From positions 117,072,697 to 117,136,696 of the forward strand of contig NC_089220.1 of NCBI RefSeq assembly GCF_963924675.1: a stretch of DNA of 64,000 bases. Direction: 5' to 3'. The position numbers and the translations under genes were made by a program. Shown here one piece after another: positions 1-10,222 of this stretch. Every line of letters begins with the position of its first letter. Positions within the stretch are counted from its first letter, which is position 1. This stretch comes from Phocoena phocoena. Its lineage: Eukaryota; Chordata; Mammalia; Artiodactyla; Phocoenidae. The notes below the pieces were generated by a model. The model was not told the origin of the DNA. It did not search any database and saw nothing but the letters and a program-made list of their open reading frames with translations.

Positions 1-2033
1 AGGCTTGGGGCTGCACCTGAGCTTTAGAACCCTCCAACTGAGGCAACATACCTCACATCAACTGGAAAAGGAGAGAACCAGCAAAACTAATCAGGCAAAG
101 TGCATAAAGAGAGCCAAGAAATAAAGGCTATGAAGAAAAGCTTTCAGACGATCACTTTGGCCCAGAACCAGTTACAGTCAGACCAGAGAAATGAGTCCCA
201 GAGAAGACAACAGGACAAACTTAGAATGCTCCACCAGAAAACAGTTGGAGTTGCCTCTGTGGGGTGAGTGGCCAGCATCAGAATGAGGAAAGACGGAAGG
301 GAAAAGAAGCCGGCACAGAAAGATCCCAGAAACAAAAGTGCGGCAAGTCCGGAAGGTCCTAGGAGATTTTGTAAAGGCTATTTGTTTAATTAACATATCA
401 TCTTCTTAAGCCAGCTCTCTCCTGGGCATCTCTGAAGCTGCCTGTAGAGTAAAACACCAGAATAACAGAATATCTTTTCCCTCTTTTTCTAATAAAAACA
501 ATCAAAAGACAAAACAATATGCAGGTGGGAGGGGGAAATATAGTTAAATGACCAGGAGGTGATATGAAATCCAACTATTAAGATGATTTTTCATTTCTCA
601 TAAATAAGCCACACCCCAACAAGAGACACACAGGTTTCACACACTTCCTTCCAGGTACATATTGGCTTCCTTCTCATTAAACTCAGTTCCTTCAAGGTTC
701 TTAATGTCCTGTAGCTCCCAAGAGCTGCTGCCTTCAGCTGACCTCTGTCCCCCGCTGGTCAGGATGTTGTTCTTGGCTTTAAGCATGGGAACAATTCCTC
801 CAGATTTGGCAGGACTAGGCCTTGCATGAAGAGAGTCCAGTGTACTATAAACAGTGATGTGATATTTACGGATACAAATACACTCATACATCGCCTGCTA
901 TGTTCAGCCTCATTCTCTCTCTCCTGCATGCCCATTCCTCCGGTCAAAGAGATGAACCTCTTAGACAAGCTAGAAAGATGGTCTCATCTTCCACAGCCCC
1001 TCTCTAAACAGTTCATCAGGTCCCTCCCTCCGTCTGCACAAGGGTTTGGCACAGCCACAAAGTACAGACCAATTTGTGGTTCTGTTTGTTACCAGAAAAA
1101 CAAGCCCCAGATATTTTAATGAGCGATACACTCTTCAGAAGGGATCACTGAAATTCCTGAAATTAATCTTCAGTGTATTTCCTGGTGAAAGAAAGAATGA
1201 GCCAAATGGTTAAGTCACAGCTTACAAAATACTTCAGATCAAGGTGAATGATTTGAAGCTATCTAGGCTTATGAATAATCACAAGTTGTTCACACCTGGC
1301 AACAAAGGCGTGGTCACAGTTCAAACAGCTTTGGTCTTCCTTTGGGAAAAGGTCTGAACTGATGTACAGAAAAACTAACATTATCACTTACAACCCTCCT
1401 CAACCAGCTTGTTAGGTATGGGTAAGATTTGTTACAGCATAGTCAAAGCTTACCGTAATTACATACTTCTCCCACAATCATGTTTAAATTGATAAAAACA
1501 AGTTTCTTGACTAAGAAACCAGAGAACCACTATAAAATGGCTGAGAAATCTGTCAGTTAAGTGATTATACCCTGGACACTATCTACTGGTGTTGTATGGT
1601 ATAGGAGAGAATAAAACCAACAACATAGTCTTCATGCTATATTAAGCTCCCAAGAGCAGCTATAATTTTCAGATGAACTCTAGGCAAGGGGCTAGCAACC
1701 CAAAAGGTCCAGAAGAATGGGCTGGCACCCTTGGTTCCACAGTTAGTACCTAAAATCCTGTATTCCAAGACAATGTGGGCAAGAGTGAAACCTACCCTTG
1801 AAATAAAGTCCTGGGATGTCAGCCATCTAACCACCAAGAAACAAGTCTAGCAGTGTAGTGGGTTTGGGAGTCAGAAAGAACCCACCCTCTCACTCACTCC
1901 TGTATGATCTGGGCAAGTCACTTAACCTCTCTGAGCCTCTATTTCTTCATGAAAAGATAAGGCTTGAACAAGACAACAGATAAGAAGCATTCACCACACT
2001 ACCTGGCACTTGGTAGGCAGTCTCTGAATGGAT
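1..2033. other. PTPN9 intron 1, mostly unique sequence
   Basis: No exon, RNA gene or young repeat is visible. The last ~180 bases (about 1850-2030: 'tgatctgggcaagtcactta', 'cctctctgagcctc') have the wording of an old MIR SINE. Short ORFs here lack codon structure or known protein similarity and are taken as chance. Confidence 0.5.
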
Positions 2034-2050
2034 GTTCATTCTTTCTTCTT

Positions 2051-2387
2051 TTTTTTTTTTTTTAAATTTATTTTATTTATTTATTTTTGGCTGCATTGGG
2101 TCTTCGTTGCTGTTCGCGGGCTTTCTCTAGTTGCAGTGAGAGGTGGCTACTCTTTGTTGAGCTGCGTGGGCTTCTCATTGCAGTGGCTTCTCTTGTTGCC
2201 GAGCACAGGCTCTAGGCGCACAGGCTTCAGTAGTTGTGGCTCGCGGGCTCTAGAGCACAGGCTCAGTAGTTGTGGCGCACAGGCTTTGTTGCTCCACAGC
2301 ATGTGGGATCTTCCTGGGCCAGGGCTCGAACCCATGTCCCCTGAATTGGCAGATGGATTCTTAACCACTGCGCCACCAGGGAAGCCC
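2051..2387 (-). mobile_element. CHR-type SINE, long form
   Basis: Read on the minus strand it starts 'GGGCTTCCCTGGTGGCGCAG', carries the tRNA-like head and the repeated 'CACAACTACTGA' body, and ends in an AAATAAATAAAAT tail. Intact full-length copy. Confidence 0.92.
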
Positions 2388-2652
2388 ATTCTCTTTTTTT
2401 CTTAACTCCAGTCATTTCACACTAAAACTTCTTTCAACAGAGAGCTCCTCAAAATCAAGTGACCTTTGTTGTTTCTCTTTAGCCTGTAGCAATTCAATCT
2501 CTCTAATCCATTTTATCCAAAAGCATAAATTTAAATTAGAAACTTCCAATATGTGTTAAACTGTAATACAAAAGTCTCTAAAGGATCAACTTATCCTCAT
2601 TCAGGGCTCTGTGGCAACATAGGAAAAGCTAGGTCCAGAAGTATTTATACCC

Positions 2653-2860
2653 CATAGCACAGGGAGATCAGCTTGGTGCTTTGTGACCACCTGGAGGGGT
2701 GGGATAGGCAGGGTGGGAGGGAGGGAGATGCAAGAGGGAAGAGATATGGGAACATATGTATATGTATAACTGATTCACTTTGTTATAAAGCAGAAACTAA
2801 CACACCATTGTAAAGCAATTATACTCCAATAAAGATGTAAAAACAAAACAAAACAAAAAA
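2653..2860 (+). mobile_element. 5'-truncated L1, 3' end only
   Basis: Only the last ~200 bases of an L1 3' end are present: a 'GGGAGGGAGGGAG' stretch, 'acacaccattgtaaagcaat', an AATAAA signal and an A-rich tail. It is flanked by a perfect 16 bp duplication, agaagtatttataccc, at 2637-2652 and 2861-2876, which marks a severely 5'-truncated insertion. Confidence 0.9.
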
Positions 2861-3372
2861 AGAAGTATTTATACCCTTGCTCCCAACTCTCAATGCTTTT
2901 GTCCCTACACTGGCAGCTCTGGAGATTAACACTGCCATCCTGAGCACTAATCCTTTTTAACAGCATCAAACTGACTTGAGAGTATTTCTCATCATAATAC
3001 AGGAACAATTTTGCTCAGGACAAACACCATGCAAAAAAATGCAGTCAGTCACCCTGCACTGAATACCTAAATAAGGAAAGTGATTCAATATAAGACTCAG
3101 TGTCTGCCTTTTAACAAATGTGAGGTTACCTCTGTATTTCAGCAAATATGCCATTTCCCCATTAATTTCAGTGACAGATGCATTAATAAATTACCTTCCT
3201 CTTATGCCTGTTTTCCCACCTTTCCTTCATTGTGAATTTTCTTGTAATGTCTAGTAATCCCTTTAGTCCACATCAATCTGCCAGGAAACAGAATCTGAGC
3301 TAAAATACACTAGCTTGCTATAATGCAGCAAGGTGAAGTTTGCTGAATTTTCAACCTAAAAACTACGCTCTT

Positions 3373-3728
3373 GGGACTTCCCTGGTGGTTACAGTGGTTA
3401 AGAATCTGCCTGCCAATGCAGGGGACACAGGTTCGATCCCTGGTCCAGGAGAATCTCCCATGCTGCAGAGCAACTAAGCCCGTGTGCCACAACTACTGAG
3501 CCTGCGCTCTGGAGCCTGCGAGCCACAACTACAGAGCCTGCATGTGCCGCAACTACTGAAGCCCGCGTGCCTAGAGCCCATGCTCCGCAACAAGAGAAGC
3601 CACCACGATGAGAAGCCCACGCACTGCAATGAAGAGTAGCCCCCGCTCCCCACAACTAGAGAAAGCCTGTGTGCAGCAATGAAGACCCAACACAGCCAAA
3701 AATAAAATTATTTTTTAATTAATTTTAA
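3373..3728 (+). mobile_element. CHR-type SINE, long form
   Basis: Starts 'GGGACTTCCCTGGTGG'. B box 'GGTTCGATCCC', full body, then a T/A-rich tail. It is the first of three head-to-tail SINEs (3373-4413). Confidence 0.9.
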
Positions 3729-3737
3729 AAAGAGCCA

Positions 3738-4029
3738 GGGGCTTTCTTGGTGGTGCAGTGGTTAAGAATCCACCTGCCAATGGAGGGGACATGGGTTCAA
3801 GCCCTGGTCTGGGAAGATCCCACATGCCACAGAGCAACTAAGCCCGTGCGCCACAACTACTGAGCCTGCGTGCCTAGAGCCCATGCTCCTCAACAAGAGA
3901 AGCCACCACAATGAGAAGCCTGCACACCGCAACAAAGAGTAGCCCCCGATCGCCGCAACTGGAGAAAGCCCATACACAGCAACAAAGATCCAGCGCAGCC
4001 AAAAATAAAATAAATAAAATTTAAAAAAA
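3738..4029 (+). mobile_element. CHR-type SINE, long form (second of three)
   Basis: Starts 'GGGCTTTCTTGGTGGTGCAG' and ends in AAAATAAATAAAAT plus poly(A). The junction words 'aaagagccag' occur just before it and just after it, consistent with a target-site duplication. Confidence 0.88.
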
Positions 4030-4041
4030 AAAGAGCCAGTG

Positions 4042-4413
4042 CTGGGACTTTCCTGGTGGTCCAGTGGTAAAGAATCCGCCTTCCAATGCAGGGGACACGG
4101 GTTCGATCCCTGGTTAGGGAACTAAGATCCCACACACCAGGGGGACAACTAAAGCCCACATATCACAACTACTGAACTCGCGTGCCTCAACTAGAGCCCA
4201 CGTGCTGCAAATTATAGAGCCCTCGTGCTCTGGAAACTGTGGGCCACAACTAGAGAAAAGAAAACCTACAGGCCACAACTAGAGAGAAGCCCACGCACCA
4301 CAACAAAGAGCCCAAGCACCACAACAAAAAATGGCACGCGGGTGCCTCAAAGAAGATCCCGCGTGCCACAACTAAGACCCGATGCAGCCTAAAATAAATA
4401 ATAAATAAATAAA
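4042..4413 (+). mobile_element. CHR-type SINE, long divergent form (third of three)
   Basis: Starts 'GGGACTTTCCTGGTGGTCCAG'. The body is longer and more diverged, with extra 'CACAACTAGAGA' units. It ends in AATAAATAATAAATAAAT followed again by 'aaagagccagt'. Confidence 0.87.
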
Positions 4414-4524
4414 AGAGCCAGTACTTGCTTTCTTTTTCTTTTATTATTATTTTATTGCCTTATATCTGAGGTTTACAACAGTGCTTGGCACTCAGCAAAA
4501 ATACTTGAATGAATAATTAATAAC

Positions 4525-5098
4525 AAGTAAAGGATGGATAAGCAATTCTTCAAAGAAACTCAACTGGCCAATAAAGTTACAGAAAATATTCAACCTCATT
4601 AGTAATCATGGAAATGTAACCAAAACCAGCCAAGGTTCCCTCCCACCCCGCTCAATGCTACTACCTAGTGTTGGTGAGGGTTCAGCAAAGGCACTCAAGC
4701 AGTCACTTAAAGACTATAAAAAACAGCATAGGATCTTTGACCCCGCAGTGCCACTCCCAGAAAAATAACCTAGATCTGTGAACATTTTCATCAATAAGGA
4801 TAATTAACAAAACAGTACAAATCACCTCAAAATATAAATTGGTGAAACAATGGTAGTACACAGAATGTAACATTAAGATGAAAAAATGCTCATTAAACAT
4901 TAACACAGATCATTAACAAATACGTAACAACAGAATCTCATTTTCATTTCTTAAAGTCTGAATACATAAAAATATGAAAATGTTTGCAGTAGTTATTACC
5001 ACCAAGTGTTAAGATGAACACTCTGAAATCTTGGTGTTTTCCTGTATTTCCCCAGTTTTTCCTTACAATAAACATGCGTTACTTTTGTAGTCAGAAAA
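4525..5098 (+). mobile_element. Old L1 3' fragment
   Basis: Phrases typical of the end of L1 ORF2 and the 3' UTR are present: 'aagcaattcttcaaagaaac', 'aacctcattagtaatcatgg' and 'tgtatttccccagtttttcc', ending with 'ttacaataaac' and an A-run. It is highly diverged, so subfamily and ends are uncertain. Confidence 0.6.
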
Positions 5099-5483
5099 AA
5101 GGGGAGGGGAAGGTTTGGGAGTAAATTTGACAAATCAATTTTGAAGTACTGAGTCCCTAGCAAAGTATTCTCCCCCAAGACTGCCACCCTTAAACCTTAG
5201 TAACTCTGCTACTAATTCAAATCACTATAACAGTGGTGCTGTTTGGGCACCCAAACTTTAAATGAAGCTAGAGGTGCAGCAATATTAAATTCAGCACTTC
5301 TAACTGCTGGAGTAACCACTCTGCTTGATCCCAGCTCTACAACTTACTAGCTCTGTGCTGTTTCCTTATCTGTTAAAAGTGATGAGTACCCTGCTCATAG
5401 GAACGCTGAAGTTTAAATGAATTAATGTTTCATTGATAATAGAACCCAACATATGTAAGCCTTACATGTAAGAGCCAGTGCTT

Positions 5484-5887
5484 TCTTTTTTTTTTTAATT
5501 AATTAATTATTTTTGGCCGCATTGGGTCTTCGTTGCTGCGCGTGGGCTTTCTCTAGTTGCGGCGAGCAGGGGATACTCTTCGTTGAGGTGCACAGGCTTC
5601 TCATTGTGGTGGCTTCTCTTGTTGCAGAACACAGGCTCTAGGTGTGTGGGCTTCAGTAGTTGTGGCTTGCAGGCTCTAGAGCGCAGCCTCAGTAGTCATG
5701 GCGCATGGGCTCTAGGCGTGTGGGCTTCAGTAGTTGTGGCTTGCAGGCTCTAGAGCGCAGGCTCAGTAGTCATGGCACACGGACTTAGTTGCTCTTCGAT
5801 GTGTGGGATCTTTCCAGACCAGGGCTCGAACTCATGTCCCCTGCATTGGCAGGTGGATTCTTAACCACTGCGCCACCAGGGAAGTCC
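5484..5887 (-). mobile_element. CHR-type SINE with internal tandem duplication
   Basis: Minus-strand long SINE of ~400 bp against the usual ~330-340. The excess is a ~74 bp segment present twice in tandem (5634-5707 and 5708-5781). The flanking duplication 'ccagtgctttctt' lies at 5476-5488 and again just after 5887. Confidence 0.9.
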
Positions 5888-6017
5888 CCAGTGCTTTCTT
5901 AAATAGGGTTTTACTGCATCTTGGAAGGAAAAAGTTTTAAGAAAAACTTTCTGATTTTATTTCATAACTTCTGTTATGAAATAATGTAAGAAAATCTGTA
6001 AAAAAAAAAAAAAAAAG

Positions 6018-6644
6018 GAAGCTGTCAGCCAGCGGGTGCCTCTAGGACTGAACGGCTGAGGGTGGGCTGCCGTCAGTCTCTGCAGGCTGGGCCAGGCCTC
6101 CTGAGAGTCTAAGGTGATCCACTGTGTATAAGCATTGGTGGTCCTGCACAGGTCACCATGCAGAACGCCATGAGTTAGAAGCTGGGGGACGGAGGGCTTA
6201 GAGATGCTTGAGGGACATCCTTAACCTACGTGAAATGTTGGAGGTTGAGGTGAAAAATATGGCTTTGATATCTTCATGGAAGACTGCATTATTTCAGGAC
6301 TTCCCTGGTGGTCCAGTGATTAAGAATCCGCCTTCCCATGCAGGGGATGTGGGTTCGATCCCTGGTCGGCGAACTAAGATCCCACATGCCTTGGGGCAAC
6401 TAAGCCCACGCACTGCAAGTACTGAGCCCACGCACCACAACTAGAGAGAAGCCCATGTGTCACAACGAAACATCCTGCATGCTGCAATGAAGATCCCACA
6501 TGCTGCAACTAAGACCCGACGCAGCCAAATAAATAAATAAATGTTTTTTAAAAAAAGACTGCATGATTTCAATCCTGAATCTGGTTCAGTTCCCTTATTG
6601 ACTTATTACTATATTTTAAAATGTTTGTTTAATTTAAAAAAAAA
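6018..6644 (+). pseudogene. Possible unrecognised processed pseudogene
   Basis: A GC-rich start follows a poly(A) run at 6000-6016. The AT-rich end at about 6634-6645 is another poly(A) run followed by 'ggaa', so 'aaaaaaaggaa' borders both sides like a duplication. A coding-like stretch (about 6208-6295) reads LRDILNLREMLEVEVKNMAL after an apparent one-base shift from the frame containing KLGDGGLRDA. A CHR SINE splits it at 6297-6555. I do not recognise the parent gene. The retrocopy call is inference; it could be an ordinary intronic island. Confidence 0.3.
6297..6555 (+). mobile_element. CHR-type SINE
   Basis: Starts 'GGACTTCCCTGGTGGTCCAG' and ends AAATAAATAAATAAATG plus A-run. Flanked by agactgcattatttca (6281-6296) and agactgcatgatttca (6556-6571), a 16 bp duplication with one mismatch. 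Confidence 0.93.
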
Positions 6645-6709
6645 AAGGAAAAGGTCAACCAAAATCCCATCACCCTACAGCTGTTTTCATGTTTTAATCA
6701 TTTAAAAGT

Positions 6710-7048
6710 GGACTTCCCTGGTGGCGCAGTGGTTAAGAATCCGCCTGCCAGTGCAGGGAACACAGGTTCGAGCCCTGGTCTGGGAAGATCCCACATGCCG
6801 CAGAGCAACTAAGCCAACGCGCCACAACTACTAAGCCTGCGCTCTAGAGCCCACGAGCCACAACTACTGAAGCCGGCACACCTAGAGCCCGTGCTCCGCA
6901 ACAAGAGAAGCCACTGCAATGAGAAGCCCATGCATCGCAATGAAGAGTAGCTCCCGCTTGCCGCAACTACAGAAAGCCCGTGCACAGCAACGAAGACCCA
7001 ACACAGCCAAAAATAAATAAATTAATTAATTAAAAAATAATAATAATA
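6710..7048 (+). mobile_element. CHR-type SINE, long form
   Basis: Full-length copy starting 'GGACTTCCCTGGTGGCGCAG' with tail AAATAAATAAATTAATTAATT. Target duplication atttaaaagt at 6700-6709 and 7049-7058. Confidence 0.93.
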
Positions 7049-7120
7049 ATTTAAAAGTTAAAGTCAACAGAAAAATACTAATAGATATATACTTTTCTAA
7101 GTTTATGTCCCCACAATCAC

Positions 7121-7122
<2 letters not shown>

Positions 7123-7152
<30 letters not shown>
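7123..7152 (+). repeat. (CA)n microsatellite
   Basis: About 15 uninterrupted CA units. Likely length-polymorphic. Confidence 0.95.
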
Positions 7153-7154
<2 letters not shown>

Positions 7155-8048
7155 TCTTGGGGGAAGGGAAGAAGAAAGAGGGACTATTCAAGTAGACATT
7201 GTTTTAGTGCAGAGACTTGTTTCCTCTCTGGCAACCTTCCATGACTAGTAGCAGTAGTATCCCCCTTCAAGGCAAGAGCACAGCAGAGCTCTTTCAGGCA
7301 TCCACTCATGTAGTCAGTCAAGCATTCACAAGTATTTGCTGAGGGCCTACTCTATGCTAAGCAGTACAGTAGCTGTTGAGGAGACATAATTTAGAGAGAG
7401 AAAGACCCATTCTAAGCAGGTTACAGTCATTTAAACATGCAGACATGTATAAATGGATCAGCATCATATAATTTGATAAGTTCTAAGACAGATCTATGAA
7501 CAGAGTACTATGGGATTCAAACTCTCTAAGAGAATTAAAAACAAATCTTTTTTTTTTTGGCAAATACATGAAATTTCCATTTTATTACAGTTTTATACCA
7601 CATTAGTTCAAATGCATTTCTCTACAACTACTCCAACAGAGCTCCTCTAGAATTACTTCAGTCATCCTTAACATGTGACTTTACCAGACTTTGAATGTAA
7701 AATAAACATATAAAATTTCAAATTTGTAACTTTTAATTATGAATGGGATAAGAAATAAAGTCATCAGATGATGTCTGGGGCTATTAACTTCCAACAAGAC
7801 ACTTTGTTGAAATGTTTCTTCTGATACCCCAGGTATAAATGAGAACCTTCAAAAACCAAGGGAAGACCAAAGTACAGTAAAGAAGCCTCTGCAGCTTAAG
7901 CCTCCTATAGTCCTAAACCTCTGACAGAAGCTAGGCAAAGCATCTTTCTTGCAAATTAAGTGGGTTTCCAGTATTTCCATGTAGTTGAGCTTTCAGAGAC
8001 AGACACCCAAGCATATCATTAGGCTATACCATCTTGGCTCTGGTTGTA

Positions 8049-8245
8049 TTAATTATGCCTGAAGAGTTTAATACCCATCCAAAGGTGGAAGAACACATAA
8101 ACGGGTATGGTAATCGGCAAAAGCACAGGCTGGCTGTGTTAGTGCAGCCCTGTGGGAAGTTTTTTTCCACAGAGGATGAGTATAACAGTCCTGCTAAAGA
8201 GACCAATGGAATAAGGACAGTCAACATAGGAAGAGACAGAAACAT
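8049..8245 (-). pseudogene. PIGY-like frame of the retrocopy (disrupted)
   Basis: The start codon is at 8245 and the protein opens MFLSLPMLTVLIPLVSLAGL, matching PIG-Y, the small two-pass membrane subunit of the GPI-GlcNAc transferase that starts GPI-anchor synthesis in the ER. About 34 residues stay in frame, to the 'NFPQGC' region. Then roughly 13 bases are missing, the frame shifts and the second membrane segment is lost, although bases equivalent to the original ending ('GGCATAATTAA') remain at 8049-8059. A further ~6 base loss lies before the end. The remnant is 197 nt against 216 nt for a 71-residue parent, which fits those two losses. Confidence 0.87.
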
Positions 8246-8339
8246 TCTTTTCCTCCACTTATTACCCGTCACTGACTTTTTAAAAGGTGGATGGTATTTA
8301 GAAAATTTAGTTGTGTGTGTTGTTACTTTTAAGTATGAT

Positions 8340-8670
8340 CTAATGCTGCTCCATTTCTTCTTGCTTCTTATTTTGATGTGTCATCCTGGCTGCCTGTGGT
8401 ATCCTATTAGGAATCCCATCAATAATTGGATAGGCTATTCCTAACTTCGTTAATCAAGTCATTTGTCAATGCTTCATATCTGAGCAGCTTCTTGGCGAAC
8501 GGGCACACCAGGATCTCCAGCAGCGCTGGGTCGAAGGCGCAGGGAGGTTTCCTCGTCCTCTCGCTCTTGTCTGTGGACAACATGTGCAGATACCTCTGGG
8601 CGATCGCGGACGGCTGTGTACGTGTCCCCCACAGCGCTGAGGCGAGCCGGCCGCACACTCCGCTCAGCAT
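8340..8670 (-). pseudogene. PYURF (PREY)-like frame of the retrocopy (frameshifted)
   Basis: The start is at 8670. The frame reads MLSGVCGRLASALWGTR..., then the Trm112-like segment FDPALLEILVCPFAKKLLRY, matching the mitochondrial protein PREY. After ...TNDLINE, two bases are missing where the parent has Glu-Leu-Gly, so the raw frame runs out at 8419. Reading +2 recovers IAYPIIDGIPN...QAARMT and a TAG at 8340-8342. The remnant is 331 nt against 345 nt expected, which fits a 4-codon loss plus the 2-base deletion. It precedes the PIGY frame by ~94 nt, as in the native dicistronic message. Confidence 0.88.
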
Positions 8671-8935
8671 GTTCTGGCCAACAACAAATCTTTTTAAAAG
8701 AGTGCCTTGAAGGATGAATAGAAATTTGCCAGGAAGAGACAAGAATTCTCTTTAGAGAAAACAAAATGTGTAAAGGCAGAGTCATGAAAGCACAGGGATT
8801 ACTGGGGGATACAGTGTAGCCAGTGTGTCCAGTGTATATGACAGAGAATGGTGGGATATGAGCTGACATGGAGGCTGAGCCACACAGGAAAGGCCCATGA
8901 TCCTATACACATGAAGGACTCAACAGAGACTTTTT

Positions 8936-9225
8936 TTCTGGCTGTGTTGGGTCTTCGTTTCTGCACGCAGGCTTTCTCTAGTTGCACCGAGCAGGGGCTA
9001 CTCTTCGTTGCGGTACAGGGTCTTCTCATTGCGGTGGCATCCCTTTGTTGCGGAGCACAGGCTCTAGGCACGTAGGCTTCAGTAGTGCAGCGCGTGGGCT
9101 CAGTAGTTGTGGCACACGGGCTTAGATGCTCCGCGGCATGTGGGATCTTCCCGGACCAGGGCTCAAACCCATGTCCCCTGCACTGGCAGGCAGATTCTTA
9201 ACCACTGCACCACCAGGGAAGTCCC
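8936..9225 (-). mobile_element. CHR-type SINE
   Basis: Minus-strand copy ending 'CACCAGGGAAGTCCC' on the plus strand. Flanked by aacagagacttttt and aacagagattttta-type duplications (8922-8935; from 9228). Confidence 0.9.
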
Positions 9226-9589
9226 TTAACAGAGATTTTTAAGAGAAGGTATGAAATACATTTAGTCTTCCTCTCCCAGCTAAAAATGACTCTGCCAGCA
9301 GTGGGGAAGCCAGACTAAAAGGAAAAAATCTAGCAGCAGGGAGGGAAGTTCCTAGCACTGTGCCTGGCATTAATAAATATCTCTAATAATATCTAATAAA
9401 TATGTATGAATGAATAATGAACAACAGAACTCTAAAGAACATTAACATTTAGAGGGCAGAGGAGGAAAAACCAAGGAACTTTTAAGATTCACTTTTAGAA
9501 GTACTAGTGACCACTGAGCATCAAAGAAATGTGAATGAAAAAACAAGAGTTGTCAAATATCCCCTACACACACACAAAAAAAATACCTA

Positions 9590-9864
9590 CAGGCTCAGAT
9601 GGTTTTTATGCCATATTCTATTAAACCTTCATGGCCCAGATAACTCTGATGTTGTAGAAAGAGTAGTTTAACAGAGGACAAATACATCATAACCAAAGAG
9701 GGCTTATCCTAGGAATGAAAAGACAGTTTAACCTAGGGACATCTACCAACACAATTTTCTATATTACCAGATACTAAAGAAGAAAACGTATATAACCGTC
9801 TCAACAGATGCTGAAAATGCACTGAGTAAAATTCAACACCCATTATGATTTTGTTTAAAAATGA
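9590..9864 (+). mobile_element. Old L1 ORF2 fragment
   Basis: Diverged L1 ORF2 wording, e.g. 'accgtctcaacagatgctga' followed by 'aaaattcaacacccattatg'. Many indels and no usable frame. Confidence 0.6.
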
Positions 9865-9872
9865 GCAAACTA

Positions 9873-10222
9873 GGGACCTTCCCTGATGGCGCAGTGATTA
9901 AGAATCAGCCTGCCAGTGCAGGGGACACAGGTTCAATCCCTAGTCCGGGAAGATCCCACTTACTGTGGAACAACTGGGCCCATGTGCCACAACTACTGAG
10001 CCTGTGCTCTAGAGCCTACAAACCACAACTACTGAGCCCACGTGCCACAACTACTGAAGCCCATGCGCCTAGAGCCTGTGCTCCACAAAAAGAGAAGCCG
10101 CCGCAATGAGAAGCCCTCAAGGAAGAGTTGCCTCCACAGGCTACAACCAGAGAATAGCCCGTGCGCAGCAAGGAAAACCCAACGCAGCCAAAAATAAAAA
10201 AGAATAAATAATAATTTTTAAA
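9873..10222 (+). mobile_element. CHR-type SINE, long form
   Basis: Starts 'GGGACCTTCCCTGATGGCGC' and ends in AAAAATAAAAAAGAATAAAT. Somewhat diverged. Confidence 0.9.

Larger units (their letters stand above)
7553..8682 (-). pseudogene. Processed pseudogene of the bicistronic PYURF-PIGY mRNA
   Basis: On the minus strand this ~1.13 kb insert carries, in mRNA order, a PYURF (PREY) frame, a PIGY frame, a 3' UTR and a poly(A) run (T's on the plus strand at 7548-7558). A 13 bp duplication, aacaaatcttttt, lies at 7540-7552 and 8683-8695. Read in insert orientation, the junction is TTTT/AAAAAG, a typical L1 endonuclease site. No introns are present. Both frames are broken (see the next two entries), so it should be non-functional. 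It lies in the same orientation as PTPN9, inside its intron 1. Parent identity rests on protein similarity recalled for both frames. Confidence 0.9.

Noticed and set aside
3398..4159. Overlapping open frames of 60-90 codons rich in Cys, Ser, Gly and Ala
   Set aside because: These are translations of CHR SINEs, which stay open in several frames. The same peptides ('[13 protein letters not shown]', '[14 protein letters not shown]') recur at every SINE in the window.
3373..4413. CRISPR-like regular repeats ('CACAACTACTGAG', 'GAGAAGCC')
   Set aside because: These are internal short repeats of CHR SINEs in a mammalian genome; there are no spacers or cas genes.
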